Shown piece after piece: positions 50,640 through 61,380 of a DNA stretch of 64,000 nt. The notes below the pieces were generated by a model. That model saw only the letters and a list, made by a program, of their open reading frames with translations, searched no databases and was not told where the DNA came from. The position numbers and the translations under genes were made by a program. Position 1 is the first letter of the stretch. Every line of letters begins with the position of its first letter. The stretch spans positions 35,882,966 to 35,946,965 of the forward strand of contig OY744616.1 of NCBI GenBank assembly GCA_963556255.1. The letters are read 5' to 3'. This stretch comes from Allolobophora icterica. Lineage: Eukaryota; Annelida; Clitellata; Crassiclitellata; Lumbricidae.

Positions 50640-52334
50640 TGAGGACGATGATGAAGAAGAATATGATGATGAGAAGGGGGAGGAGCATGAGGAGAGGAAG
50701 AAGAGGAGGAGGAGGACGAAATACACTACCAGGAAGAAATAGGAGATGTAGCTTTGGGATTTTGTTCTACACGGATGAAGCCGTTTATCACTCGAGTTTC
50801 GTGGAAGTCCTTCTGTTTCCCGTGGTCTGTCAGATGATCAGTTCAGACAAACTGTTGAAGTCCGGCTTAGGCTAATTACCACTCATCAGCAGGCACTGTA
50901 TTTATCTAGTCATTATTTCAAGAGGCACCTAACACGCAGCTCAGGCTGAACACAGGCCCACAGTACATGATGACCAGGGTATTCAGGACAGATGCACGGG
51001 ATCATATAACAGTATTTGGTGCTTTAAAACTGAATTGTCTCGGCGTCTATATGTGCACAATTACGACATTTTTGTCAAGTAAGGAAAATGGTTTGTTTTG
51101 TCTTTAGCTTTCAATTTATAAGTAATTTTGGTTAATACTGCAGATGCAGTGGTATCATGGCGGCTTTGTGCTGCGATGTGACGTCCAGGGTTTGCCTCTG
51201 TAAGCATCACGTAAATTTTCATTGTAGAGCCAGGCTGTGTGATAAAGGAGATAGCTATGTGATAGGATCTGATGTGCTCGTTTTCACACTCAATTAGATT
51301 GAGTTAGGAAGTTTAGGTGAAAGATTTTTTCCAATCCATAGACTGTTACTCGCATTCTTGAATATGGCAGAGATCTAGGTCTCCCATTTAGTTTTTAAAC
51401 AGTGGCCTAATTCATATTCATGAATGATTCAGGTGTAGCCTATTCGTGTATTGTTTTTGAGTATACGGAACGCGCTATTCAAGAGAAGCGTGGCAGTAGG
51501 GGATAAGGCGAAATGGAAATGCCTGAATTGTTCACAATCACAATTACTGATATAAATCGATGGCGCTGAGCAATTCTGAGTGAAAGATTTGCTCAAGGCT
51601 TGCTCATACATAGTAACCGTCTATGTTTCTCTTCAATAGATCATACCGTATAGTCAAAAACAATAAATGAGTTAATGGTGTAAGGGGACTTTATCTATTC
51701 ATACATATGCTGCTATATATTACTGGAAAAATAAGAACCGAACAGACAGAAACCGTTCTCTCGGCTTGACGAGCCGAACAATAAAAACTAAACGGCTACT
51801 GTGAGCAGAGCAGCAAAGGAATAAGATGAGTTACATGATCAGATAATTATGTACTCATTCAACTTACAGTCAACCAGGTGGCTATTTTTTCAAATCTGAA
51901 TGAGTTTAGCTTAGAATTAGGGTCGTAGTTTTGGTATATTAGGCTACAGGCCTATGGTCATCCAGTCTCCAAAAAGTTTTATAATGATTTTATGACTTTT
52001 AGTGAAATTATTCAAGAATCATCAAATGACTATAAAATCAGTAAACCAGGAGACAGAGAAAGAGATATTCCACACTCTTTTAACTTAATTCTATGAATAG
52101 CTTACATTCCATCATCAATTACCATCACCAGTACATTTTATCGCTATGAAATTCAGCATTTTGCGAAACATTATTGCAGGTACAAATCTGATGAAACGGA
52201 AATTTCGCATTTTTTGGTAAGATAAAATTGCAGTTGCATACGACTCACTGATTCTCAATTGAATCTCACTGGATGGTTACATCGTCACTGAATTCTTGTT
52301 CGAGTCATTGTACATAGCTTTGAGCCCGTGAAAG
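50640..52334. other. upstream region of the C4-like gene
   Basis: No exon recognised. It has a purine-rich stretch at 50640-50740 and AT-rich DNA beyond. The transcription start and promoter of the downstream gene probably lie here, but no convincing TATA box or initiator could be chosen. Confidence 0.5.
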
Positions 52335-55300
52335 ATGAACGGCAAACAAAAATCTCAGCCAATTGCCTTTGTGATCTTTTTAATGTTGACCTTTGAGAGC
52401 CAAGGCCAGCCAACGGTTGACACTTCGAACCCTTGTGAAAATGATAGTCGCTTAAGAAGTCATAACGGCGGAATGCCACAGCTGGAAGAAAACAGCCTTC
52501 GGGACTTAGTTACCCAACTAGTGACTAAAGTAAATGAACAGCAAACACAGCTGAACGCCCTTAAACAGAACAACTGCTCCCAGAATGAACGCCTGGCCGA
52601 CCTTGGACAGAAGATCACAGAACTGAAAGGGGTTTTCATAGAATCGCGTTTCCACACTGAAAGGGACAATCTTGCTATTCGCAGCCAGTTGAACGAAATG
52701 AAGAAACTCATAGAATCAATGCAGCAATGGAATATCACACTGGTGGAAAGACTGGAAAAACTGGAGCTGGAAAATCGTGAACAGAATGAACAGTTGCTCC
52801 TTCTCAGCCAAAAGAACGAATCTTTACCAACGACTGACAGTGAACTACATGAACAGTTGTCGCAGATGAACAGCATACAAGAACAGCTGATACTTGTGAA
52901 CAGTTCCGTTCAAGAACGAACAGACGAATTGAAGTTATTGCTAAGTGAACATAATGAACAGCTGCGATTGGTTCAGCAACAGAACGCTGTTCAAGAAGAA
53001 CAGCTTACATTCCTCCCGCAGCTGAATGCTTCTCTCATGGAAACCGTTCACTGGCAAGAAGAAATGAGAGCTTCCCTGAATGAGATTAATAGAACAATGG
53101 AGGAACGGATTGCATTGTTGGAACAAGAGAATAGAAACCGCGAAGAACAGCTGAAACAGACGAACGGTTCTCTGTCTAGAGAACTGGCCCAACTGAAAGA
53201 ACAGAACAGTCAACAAAGGCAGCAACTGGCGAACGCAGACAAGCCATCGAACGACACAGGTTGGCCAAATAAATCAATTTCCGGTGTAATAGTTTACCAT
53301 ATGGTGTGATTTTAGTAACTGACATGAAACAGACGGTGAAGATGGTTGAGATAAATTAAGGAGAATCTCAAAATTAATATGACGTGGTGTTATTTATTCG
53401 ACTGAACATTGAGTAATTCTTGATTCTTATGATGACAGTGGTATATAAATCAATAGACTAGATTAAGCTCCATGTAAATTAGTAGTTTGGTTGCATTTCT
53501 ATAATAATAAAATAGTGACCACTCCTGGGCAGTTTCATTATTACGTCCTTGTGACTCCTCTCTTTGTTGGCGGAGCGCTTTGTGCTTCCCTCTGGCATTT
53601 CACGGTTGTCCTCAATAACAAGACATGATGTCTTAATAAAAAATTAGATCATAGTTCTCTCGGTTGATCTATTCTCCTCCACAACCTTCGCTGCTTTCCA
53701 TGCATGGGAAACCCAGTCTTGCTCCGGTTTCACCAGGTAATGCGCGCGGATCTAGTAAACTCCCTTAATCTGGCCATTGCTGTCAGCAGTTAAGTTCAAG
53801 ACGCTCTAATTATTAGGAACGAGGGCCTTGGCATCTGCCATGTGTCCTGAGTCCTCGCTATAGCATTACTCACCTTTCAGGCTCCTGCCGCAGGCATCGC
53901 ATCTTTGCAAGTCTCCATCCTTTCAAACTGTCAGATTGCTCCCTTGTGATGGCTGAGAAGTATATTTATTTGAATCGGGTGCTCCATTCCAATAAGGAAA
54001 CCTCTCCCATTAGCATTGTGCGTGGGAATAGAAAAGTTCCGGCACCTTTATGTACCTCGTGACTATAATAAAAATTTTTATTTTTCTCGTTATTCTCATT
54101 ATTATTAAAGGTGTAATCCACTTTGAATATGTTTATGCCTGAATAACTTACTCTGGATTAGATTAAATTGGATTAGTTCGGATTAGATCGGATGCAATCA
54201 AATCAATTAAGAACAGATTATATAAGATACGCATAGCAATCCTCAACGCTGAAAAAGACCTACGCAGTACGCAACCATTTGCTTTGCAGGTTTAAATTTC
54301 TGTAAATAGAAATGCGCAGAAAGTGAATTGCTGTAGATAATCACAATATATTATTATTGACCCAGAAAGGCACACGATAATTTTTTTACAATGTTGTAGA
54401 GCAAATGGTTCAATCTGTCATGAATATCTTGGTTTTGTAGCGGTTGCGTACATTCGCTGGGGGCGGAAGGTCTGTCCACTGAATTCAACGGCTCTCTATA
54501 AAGGTAACTAACGCTTATACGGTGTATTTAGTTATATTAACTTGCGCTTTATAAATCTTCATATAACATAAATTATCCAATAGGTTCTGTCATCATCATC
54601 ACTTGTAGTACGTCGCAGTTTAGACTTCTCTTTAGTTTCGTTGTCGGGTGGATCAGGGTCATCACTGCCAAAATTGTAAAATCTATTAACTAATGAGTGT
54701 GGTCATCATTACTGCTAGGCTATGTAGATTTATTTGTATCAAGTGTATTTGGTCTGAGTAATACATACAAGCCTCTATCATATATTGTAATCTTTTAATC
54801 AAGCCAACATATAATAATCCCTGGGCCCTGCCAAAGCTCTCAACCGTCTTCTCAAATATGCCGGTGACTGTTACCTCCTAATACCGTCATCTAAAAGCAC
54901 AACCATATCTTCAGAACTAGAGCACGTTACGCATTGGGCAATGACGTGCAGCTTGAAATTAAATCATAGCAAAACCTACGAAATGGTGATTCGTGGGCCA
55001 AGGGGCAGGCGAGCGAACGATGATATTCCGCGTGTCACACCCGGACTCCATAGGGTTACCAGTAGGATTACCCTAGGCATAACAATCTCAGATAATCTCA
55101 GCATTACGACCCATGGTAACCGCATTTGCAGTCCTGCATGATCTGCTGCCACCTATCAAATGCACAGGCCACTTCCTGCGCCCGCGAGCTCATGACCTGG
55201 AAATCCCGACCGCTGATAGCTTGGCTAGAAAAATGTTCATCATCAGGATGCTTAATGAAGCGGCTTAATATGCGCAATGGGTAAAAAATAATATAAATGG

Positions 55301-56239
55301 GGCATGTTTGAGACAAATATTAGCAGTTGCAATTAACGTATTATTGGATGTATATAGTCTGTATAAAAACGTTTAAGTTGCTGCACACCAAAATGCGATT
55401 TGCAATTGGTTCCAATAAAAATATTCTATTCTATTCTATTCTATTCTAATCAGCTTGTAATTGATATGGTCCTTTTATTTCGCAATTAACTGCTGATAAG
55501 ACGCTATTATTACAATATAAGTCTGTTTTCTATAGAACTCTAACAAATAAAGATCTTCAATTGCAGAGACTTATTAACCGTAGCAACAATCTTATCGGTG
55601 GTTCTCCTTCCTGTGGTTTTGTCTTGTAACTGTTTTTTGGGGTTGTATTTTCTGAAGTACTAACTTCCAAATATCAAATTCTTAGTCGGTGAATCAGTAC
55701 CTTCTTCGAGAGATCAGCTTGTCATGTGATTTTTCTGTGTAGGGTATGCCGCTGGAAATCTGTACTCAGAGCAGGGAGGGGGAAGCAACTACCTATGCTT
55801 ACCCGAGCGCCCCGAATGGGGTCGAACCATCGACGGAGTCCAGAGCGGTGGGTCTTTCATCCATGGTGTTGAGTACGAGATGCAGCAGAGCAATTCACCT
55901 TTCCTGACCACGAACAACGGAGACAGTCAGTTACTAAACACCAATGCCCCATGCAGTCTGTGTCAGGTTACAGGGAGATCGACCCAGATCATGTTACCCG
56001 CCCGCAAAGATTGCCCTGCCGGGTGGTACTTGCAGTACCGCGGGTACTTGGTGACATCGCACAGAAACCACCATAAGAAAGACTACATCTGCCTGGATGA
56101 GGCTCCTGAAGCGATTCACGGAAGCCATCGGAATGATAATGGAGCACTCCTGTATCCAGTGGAAGCTGCATGTGGATCTCTTCCGTGTCCGCAATACGTG
56201 AATGGGTGGGAGATAGCGTGCGTCGTCTGTGTCAGATAG
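52335..56239 (+). CDS. secreted coiled-coil protein with short-chain collagen C4-like domain (3 exons, 494 aa)
   Basis: Exons 52335-53259, 54441-54503 and 55743-56239 join in frame (phase 1 at both introns, all GT-AG). Residues 1-24 are a signal peptide with a hydrophobic core (AFVIFLMLTF). Residues about 50-300 form a long coiled coil rich in Gln/Glu/Leu, with repeated NEQL/EEQL motifs and no proline-glycine collagen repeat. N-glycosylation sequons (NIT, NES, NSS, NAS, NRT, NGS, NDT) recur along it. Residues about 311-494 match the Cys-rich domain of invertebrate 'short-chain collagen C4-like' proteins: YIRWGR.VCP, GYAAGN...GGGSNYLCLP, CSLCQVT, CP.GW, YRGYLV, YICLDE, GALLYPVEA.CGSLPC, ACVVC. 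Ten cysteines suggest an extracellular disulphide-bonded module. Exon 2 has only 63 nt and was found by frame and family pattern. The role (matrix, adhesion or lectin-like) is unknown. Confidence 0.88.
54820..55455 (+). mobile_element. LINE reverse-transcriptase 3' fragment in intron 2 of the C4-like gene
   Basis: A frame from about 54825 to 55131 reads ALNRLLKYAGDCYLLIP...SLKLNHSKTYEMVIRGP...LGITISDNLS: the palm end and thumb of a non-LTR RT. The catalytic YADD box reads YAGD, so this copy is dead. Downstream, RARAHDLEIPTADSLARKMF matches the usual ORF2 end. The element finishes in AATAAA and (TATTC)n near 55452. Confidence 0.88.
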
Positions 56240-56397
56240 TCAAACTGTGGCGCTGTAGAAGTCATCCACTTACACAGACTAATAAGACCTTCGTATCATG
56301 CAGTTAGCAGATTTATTTTTATTATCTGATTATTTTTTTTATTATTTTGTCGTATATTTTATATTATCATTGTTATTACTATGATTATCATCGTCGT

Positions 56398-56402
56398 CGT
56401 CG

Positions 56403-56470
<68 letters not shown>

Positions 56471-56471
56471 G

Positions 56472-56509
<38 letters not shown>

Positions 56510-56510
56510 G

Positions 56511-56544
<34 letters not shown>

Positions 56545-56545
56545 T
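56398..56545. repeat. (ATC)n microsatellite
   Basis: About 50 ATC/CGT-variant units just 3' of the C4-like gene. Long poly-His/Met/Ile frames are artefacts. Confidence 0.96.
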
Positions 56546-56687
56546 GTCAGCATCATCATCATTATCATTGTCAGCATCAGCATCATTATCATTGTTTTCT
56601 ACTTCATTATGATTACTACCAGCTTTAAAAACATTAAAAAATTACAAAAACTTTTATTTAAAAAAATATCAACTGTTAACCTCGAGT

Positions 56688-57062
56688 TTACGTTATTGCA
56701 TCATGTATTATCCTTGTCTTGGCCTCTTGGGTTCTGACTTTGGCCTCTGCTTTGGCCTCCTGGGTCCTGACTTTGGCCTCTGCCTTGGTTTCCTGGGTCT
56801 TGACTTTGTCCGTTGCCTTGGTCTCCAAGGTTTTGACTTTGTCCTCTGCCTTGGTCTCCTGGGTCGTGATTTTGGCCTCTGCCTTGGTCTTTTGAGTCCT
56901 GGCCTCAATTTCCTCGATCTTTAACAGGAAGCCAATGTGTTGATTTAAGTGTTGAGATGTCTTAGGCCTAGCTACGACTCTCGCCAAAGAGTCATGAACC
57001 CAGTTGCAGCTTCTACAAATAAGACTTAGTGATACCAGTAAAAAGCGATTTACAGTAATCAT
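56688..57062 (-). CDS. possible small secreted protein with 11-residue charged repeats (124 aa)
   Basis: Not a recognised family. The N-terminus MITVNRFLLVSLSLICRSCN looks like a signal peptide. Residues about 55-118 are six tandem units close to TQETKAEAKVR, an 11-residue (hendecad) pattern that should form a highly charged helix or coiled coil. DNA repeats run through 56705-56905. A stop follows at the minus-strand TAA near 56688, though a possible donor (AAC|GTAAAC) there would allow another exon. It lies tail-to-tail with the C4-like gene, whose product also has a signal peptide and coiled coil. The start region is duplicated in degenerate form at 58800-58925. Open-frame length in repetitive DNA is weak evidence, so this may not be a gene. 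Confidence 0.35.
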   Translation of the reverse strand: MITVNRFLLVSLSLICRSCNWVHDSLARVVARPKTSQHLNQHIGFLLKIEEIEARTQKTKAEAKITTQETKAEDKVKTLETKATDKVKTQETKAEAKVRTQEAKAEAKVRTQEAKTRIIHDAIT

Positions 57063-57203
57063 TGCCTTACGATACCTTACTATATCCTACCTAGAGATGA
57101 TAGACAACCTCCATAATTATGTGACTTACATTTGACGTTCCTCTTGGGGAGCAGTTGTTTTCACCGGCCAAACAGTTCTAGTCGTAAATCTGTTTAGACA
57201 TGT

Positions 57204-57217
57204 GGGGGGGGGGGGGG
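57204..57217 (+). repeat. G14 homopolymer
   Basis: Fourteen consecutive G. Possible quadruplex or assembly-sensitive site. Confidence 0.95.
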
Positions 57218-57299
57218 ACTCCCTCCTCGAAAGTGTTATACTTCCCTTAAGAAGCCCATATAACAGCACCGCGTAGAAACCATAATTATTTCATTAATA

Positions 57300-57400
57300 T
57301 ATTGAAGTAAGTAAGTAAGTATATTCTTCATTTTTACCGGCTGCAAGACGCACTCCGGTAACAAAAACAATATTCCAAACTTCCACTAGCGGGTAATGAC
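57300..57400 (-). mobile_element. SINE 3' end with (GTAA)n tail
   Basis: (AAGT)n then 'atattcttcatttttaccggctgcaagacgcactccgg'. Same module as 22824-22885. Confidence 0.5.
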
Positions 57401-57599
57401 TGATTCCCACTACTGAGTACAGTTTTCACATTAGGTTTGTGTTATGAAATTTTGATTTGTTCGCACTGCTGCATATAGGTTATAAATTTTTAGTCAATTT
57501 AAACCTATCCGGAACAAATTAGTCTGGTGCTGGTTCATCTAATTCAATTCTAATCTTATTGTCTGAAAATTTTAAATACATATTTATATCACCTGCGCC

Positions 57600-57819
57600 C
57601 TACCTCCCTCTCTCCGTCCGTCCGTCCGTCCGTCCGTCGCTCCCTTAGTCCGTCTCTGTCTCCCTGCCTCCCTCCCTGCCTCCCTCCCTGCCTCCCTCCC
57701 TGCCTGCCTGCCTGCCTCCCTCCCTGCCTGCCAGCCTCCCTGCCTGCCTCCCTGCCTGCCTCCCTGCCTGCCTGCCTCCCTGCCTGCCTGCCTCCCTCCC
57801 TGCCTCCCTGCCTGCCTCT

Positions 57820-57866
<47 letters not shown>

Positions 57867-57897
57867 CCTCCCTCCCTCCCTCCCTTCCTCTCTCTCC

Positions 57898-57976
<79 letters not shown>
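57600..57976. repeat. CCTG/CCTC minisatellite and (CT)n
   Basis: Tetranucleotide CCTG and CCTC runs at 57655-57890 followed by about 35 CT units (57905-57976). Strand-asymmetric, pyrimidine only on +. Confidence 0.96.
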
Positions 57977-57978
<2 letters not shown>

Positions 57979-58799
57979 GACGTGTATCATACACTTAGGC
58001 ATGAACCCCTATATAGGAGCTCATGACTTAGGCTTATGTATATATCTTTACTCAATTCGAACAACTTTCTCTTCTCTCTACACCTGGCCAATATCTTTCC
58101 ATTCCAATCGCCCACTAATAAGAATGAAATATTGCACCTGTCATATCAAAAACTTTCTTCCTCTTTGGATTAATGAGGAAGAAAATCTATAATTATTTCA
58201 GCACCCCAGTGTGCATCTGTTATGCATGTAGTTCTCCAGGCTCAAGGTGTCAGTCGCCTTCCTGACCTCCCTAAGGCCAACTCCGGCTACAGGAGAGATA
58301 ACGCTTAGGGTGGTCGACAGCATATGGGGCATTGTAGGTAAGAGATTCCTTGGCGTGATCAGTGTTTCTAAATACCAACCACCATAGGTATTAGAAAAAT
58401 ATTACAATTACAGCCGATTTTGGCCTTAAAGATCACTTTAAAACAAATTTTGTCACCTGAGGAACCCTGACGAGAAACCACTGCGTCCACATCAACCAGA
58501 GAAAACAGGGTCTGCCTGACTTCCGCTTTGGCTCAGGACTGGACACAATCCAAGAAGCAAGCACTTTTGGGCACAGAAGCGGGTCACACTATTCGGGGTA
58601 ACCTCTGAACAAATTCAAGCATTTGTCCTAAAAAGCTGAGTACTCGCCAAGGAACAGTTTGTGACATTTGGGCTGGCGCCATATTATTTATGACACAGCT
58701 TTAAAAATGTATGGGGAGGGAATTCCTTCATGTTCCCTCTCCAGGCTTAAAGTGGGGAAGGAATTCCCACCCTTTTATGTCTCCAGGATTTACGACAGT

Positions 58800-58925
58800 C
58801 CCGCCAAAGAGTTTTGAGCCTAGCTGCAGCTTCCACAAATTAGACTTAGTGACAGACTACCGTAAAGAGCGAGTAACAGTAATCATTACCTTATTATACC
58901 TTACCTTGTCTTACGTAGAGATGAA
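58800..58925 (-). pseudogene. degenerate duplicate of the 57062 start region
   Basis: Similar to 56970-57110 ('caaagagt', 'gcagcttc.acaaat.agacttagtga', 'acagtaatcatt.cctta'). On -, the frame begins MITVTRSLR and then hits TAG, so it cannot encode the same product. Confidence 0.5.
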
Positions 58926-59342
58926 AGATAGGAACACTGACCTAGATTCGCAGGCGGCAGACCTGTCTTCATAAAATAAACGTATGCCTTTAGAGAGGAT
59001 CCTGTAGTATTAGCTAGGTGGCGATGGAGTTGCTCTACAAAATGTTCACAAGTGCAGAAGCTGTCGTTGACCGAAATTATACGGTACACTGTACTACGAT
59101 TTCTCTGAGGATTATTCGGATTTAATCCAGGATCGACTTGCAATGCACTTCCACGGTCAACCGACTATACTATATCCAGGTACAGATCATAGGTAAGACA
59201 AATCGAGATTACCAGCAACATAGGCGGTCGATCATACAACACCGACTTAAACACCTCAAACGGGTTTGCTGAATATCTACTTTCCCAAAATGTCAAGTAA
59301 ACGCTTTTTGAATTCAAGATCCTTCTGCCAATCGAGACTGGT

Positions 59343-59755
59343 CAGTGGCGGCGCCAGACATTTCTTTAACCATTAACCAGGGCAGAGCCAAGGCAATCAT
59401 GCAAGTAACCAGTGCAGATTTATGGGGAGCGAGGTAGCGCGAGCTTAACTTTAAATGTGATTGGTGACCATATAAGATCTCGCTACCGCGCTTGCCATAA
59501 ATCGCCCCCAGCACTTATAATTGTCTATAGTCAGGGGGTCAGATGGGCGAGGCCCCCGGAAGCTGAACGCTTTTTGACATTTGTAAAGCAAATTTCAACA
59601 TTTCATTGAATTAAGTGAATTTATATCTCAGGATATAACAAATATGCCAGAACAAATTCTGGAAAGGGCAAAATATCTGGCAGGGCATCGACCAGGGCAA
59701 AGACTTTTTTACCAGGGCATTTGCCCTGACGCGCCCTGGTGTAGCGCCGCCTCTG
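59343..59755. mobile_element. hAT-type MITE, 413 bp
   Basis: TIRs CAGTGGCGGCGCCA / TAGCGCCGCCTCTG. Perfect 8-bp TSD AGACTGGT (59335-59342 and 59756-59763). Inner copies of 'accagggca' in inverted arrangement. Related by TIR to 50449-50593. Confidence 0.94.
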
Positions 59756-60007
59756 AGACTGGTCAGAGACTTTAAAATAATAAAGCAAATTTTATTGAAG
59801 TCTAGGATGCAAGATTACGCTTTAGACCAAATGTAAAGCCTAAAAAGTCCTAGACTGTAATTTGCACCGAGATGACCTTGTTCTTGCGTTCTATGCCACA
59901 GGAATTTTTGCATTTACAGGTGAATGAGGAAAGGCGGTTAGTCCTCTGCAGCGCCGCCAAGCGAGTGTAAACTCAAAGTATTTTACTCTAATTCGTTTGA
60001 CACACGT

Positions 60008-60030
60008 ACACGCACACACACACACCCACA

Positions 60031-60087
<57 letters not shown>
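60008..60087. repeat. (CA)n microsatellite
   Basis: About 38 CA units with CCCACA interruptions near the left end. Confidence 0.95.
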
Positions 60088-60275
60088 TCAATCTGCTTGT
60101 GGTTGTATCAATGGCCGGTATGGCGAATTTCATCTTCTCACAAACATCAAGTTTCTGGAATTGCCCATAATGCCGCAAAAGGTGAAATTGAGACGAGACC
60201 CGAAATGGTCTCTCCGAGATGTTTCGTCTCGAGACCTTCTCGGGGTCGAAACGTCGAGACCAAGACTGCAAACCT

Positions 60276-60309
60276 GCTGCCTGTGTTAGCCTTAGCTAAC
60301 ACAGGCAGC
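60276..60309. repeat. perfect 15-bp stem, 4-nt loop hairpin
   Basis: GCTGCCTGTGTTAGC (60276-60290), loop CTTA, then its exact complement (60295-60309). No T-run follows, so it does not look like a terminator. It is preceded by a GAGAC/GTCTC-rich palindromic stretch (60190-60265). Confidence 0.92.
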
Positions 60310-60417
60310 GGGCCAGCATCGTCAATGCTTCGTCAATACATTGGAGCAATGAACTGCGCCACATGAGTCACTAAGCCATATTATAAGCTACATAAATCCT
60401 AGACTGGATATGATTAG

Positions 60418-60636
60418 ATGATTCTCAACGGAGTGCAGTTGCAAAAAGAAGAACTAGACGTTTTGTGCAAACAAATGAAGTCGATGAAGCTGCAGAACTA
60501 CAACCACCGTGACAAAAAACCTGACCCTCAGTCGTCATACGTTGCTACCGATGCTGCTGCTGCTGCTGCTGCTGCTGCTAATGATGATGATGATGCCGCT
60601 GTAGATCCTCGAGGATTCCTTCCTCGCACCTACTAG
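60418..60636 (+). other. unassigned open frame (72 codons) with Ala and Asp runs
   Basis: Begins MILNGVQLQKEELDVLCKQM, which looks helical, and ends in a run of Ala from (GCT)n, Asp from (GAT)n, then a TAG. An AG precedes the ATG, so it could be a terminal exon. No family recognised and no partner exon found. Confidence 0.2.
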
Positions 60637-60779
60637 AATAAATATTTAGCTGTCTTCGTCTTCGACGGTGGCGCCTTGTCCTGCATTGTGTACTTTGTAA
60701 TTGACGTAAGAATAATTGTATATATATACTATGTATGCGCATATATAGATATATATGTATATAAACATATGTGTACGTA

Positions 60780-61380
60780 TATATATAGACATATATGTAT
60801 GCATATGTATATTATCTGCGTGGATGAATAAGTATAACTAGTACAATTGTGTTGTTTAAGACGCATATGTAATATATATATATATGCATATGCACGATAA
60901 CATATTGATATGAGCCAGACAGAAGGAGAGTATTAAGCTAGAACTAACTTACCTGTGTATACTACTCTCATATATATTTATACATCTGGTCACAATGTAT
61001 ATATATATATATATCGAGGTGTCGAATGTTGTCAGAATTCAATAGGTCACTGACACCGGATTCCTCAAGCACCTGGATTGCTTTGATGTAAAAGACGTCA
61101 ATACCTACCTTTTTCTGACGATGTAGTTGTCCCTCTCCCTGCCTCCCGCCCTCCCTCCCTGCCCCTTCCCTCCTTTACTCCCTCCCTCCTTTATTCACCC
61201 CTCCCTCACTCCATACTTAATGTACGGTAGGGTCATAAGCTGCATGGGAATATCCGCTGATCGATCTCCTCGCATGCTGGGCGTTGATGCTGTCTTCGGT
61301 CTTCATCTCCCCAAAGTCTGTGCCGTTCAACGTATCCATCTGTGTGGGCAGCACGTAAGCTTTGGGACGCTCGACTGCCT
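60780..61380 (+). repeat. detached 3' end of a DDO duplication unit
   Basis: Matches unit 1 28580-29165 and unit 2 40070-40520: 'actagtacaattgtgttg', 'gagccagacagaagga', 'cttacctgtgtat', the TA run, 'cgaatgttgtcagaattcaatagg', the CCCTCTCC block and 'atccatctgtgtgggcagcac'. Homology ends at about 61380. Confidence 0.8.

Noticed and set aside
50444..50875. 143-codon frame with Arg/Met-rich stretch
   Set aside because: Begins in a MITE TSD and runs through purine-rich low-complexity DNA; no family.
52460..52876. 138-codon minus-strand frame rich in Ser/Cys/Phe
   Set aside because: Antisense shadow of the Gln/Glu-rich coiled-coil exon.
57584..58002. Two overlapping 136-codon frames rich in Arg-Glu and Gly-Arg-Gln
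   Set aside because: Translation of the CCTG/CCTC and (CT)n tract.
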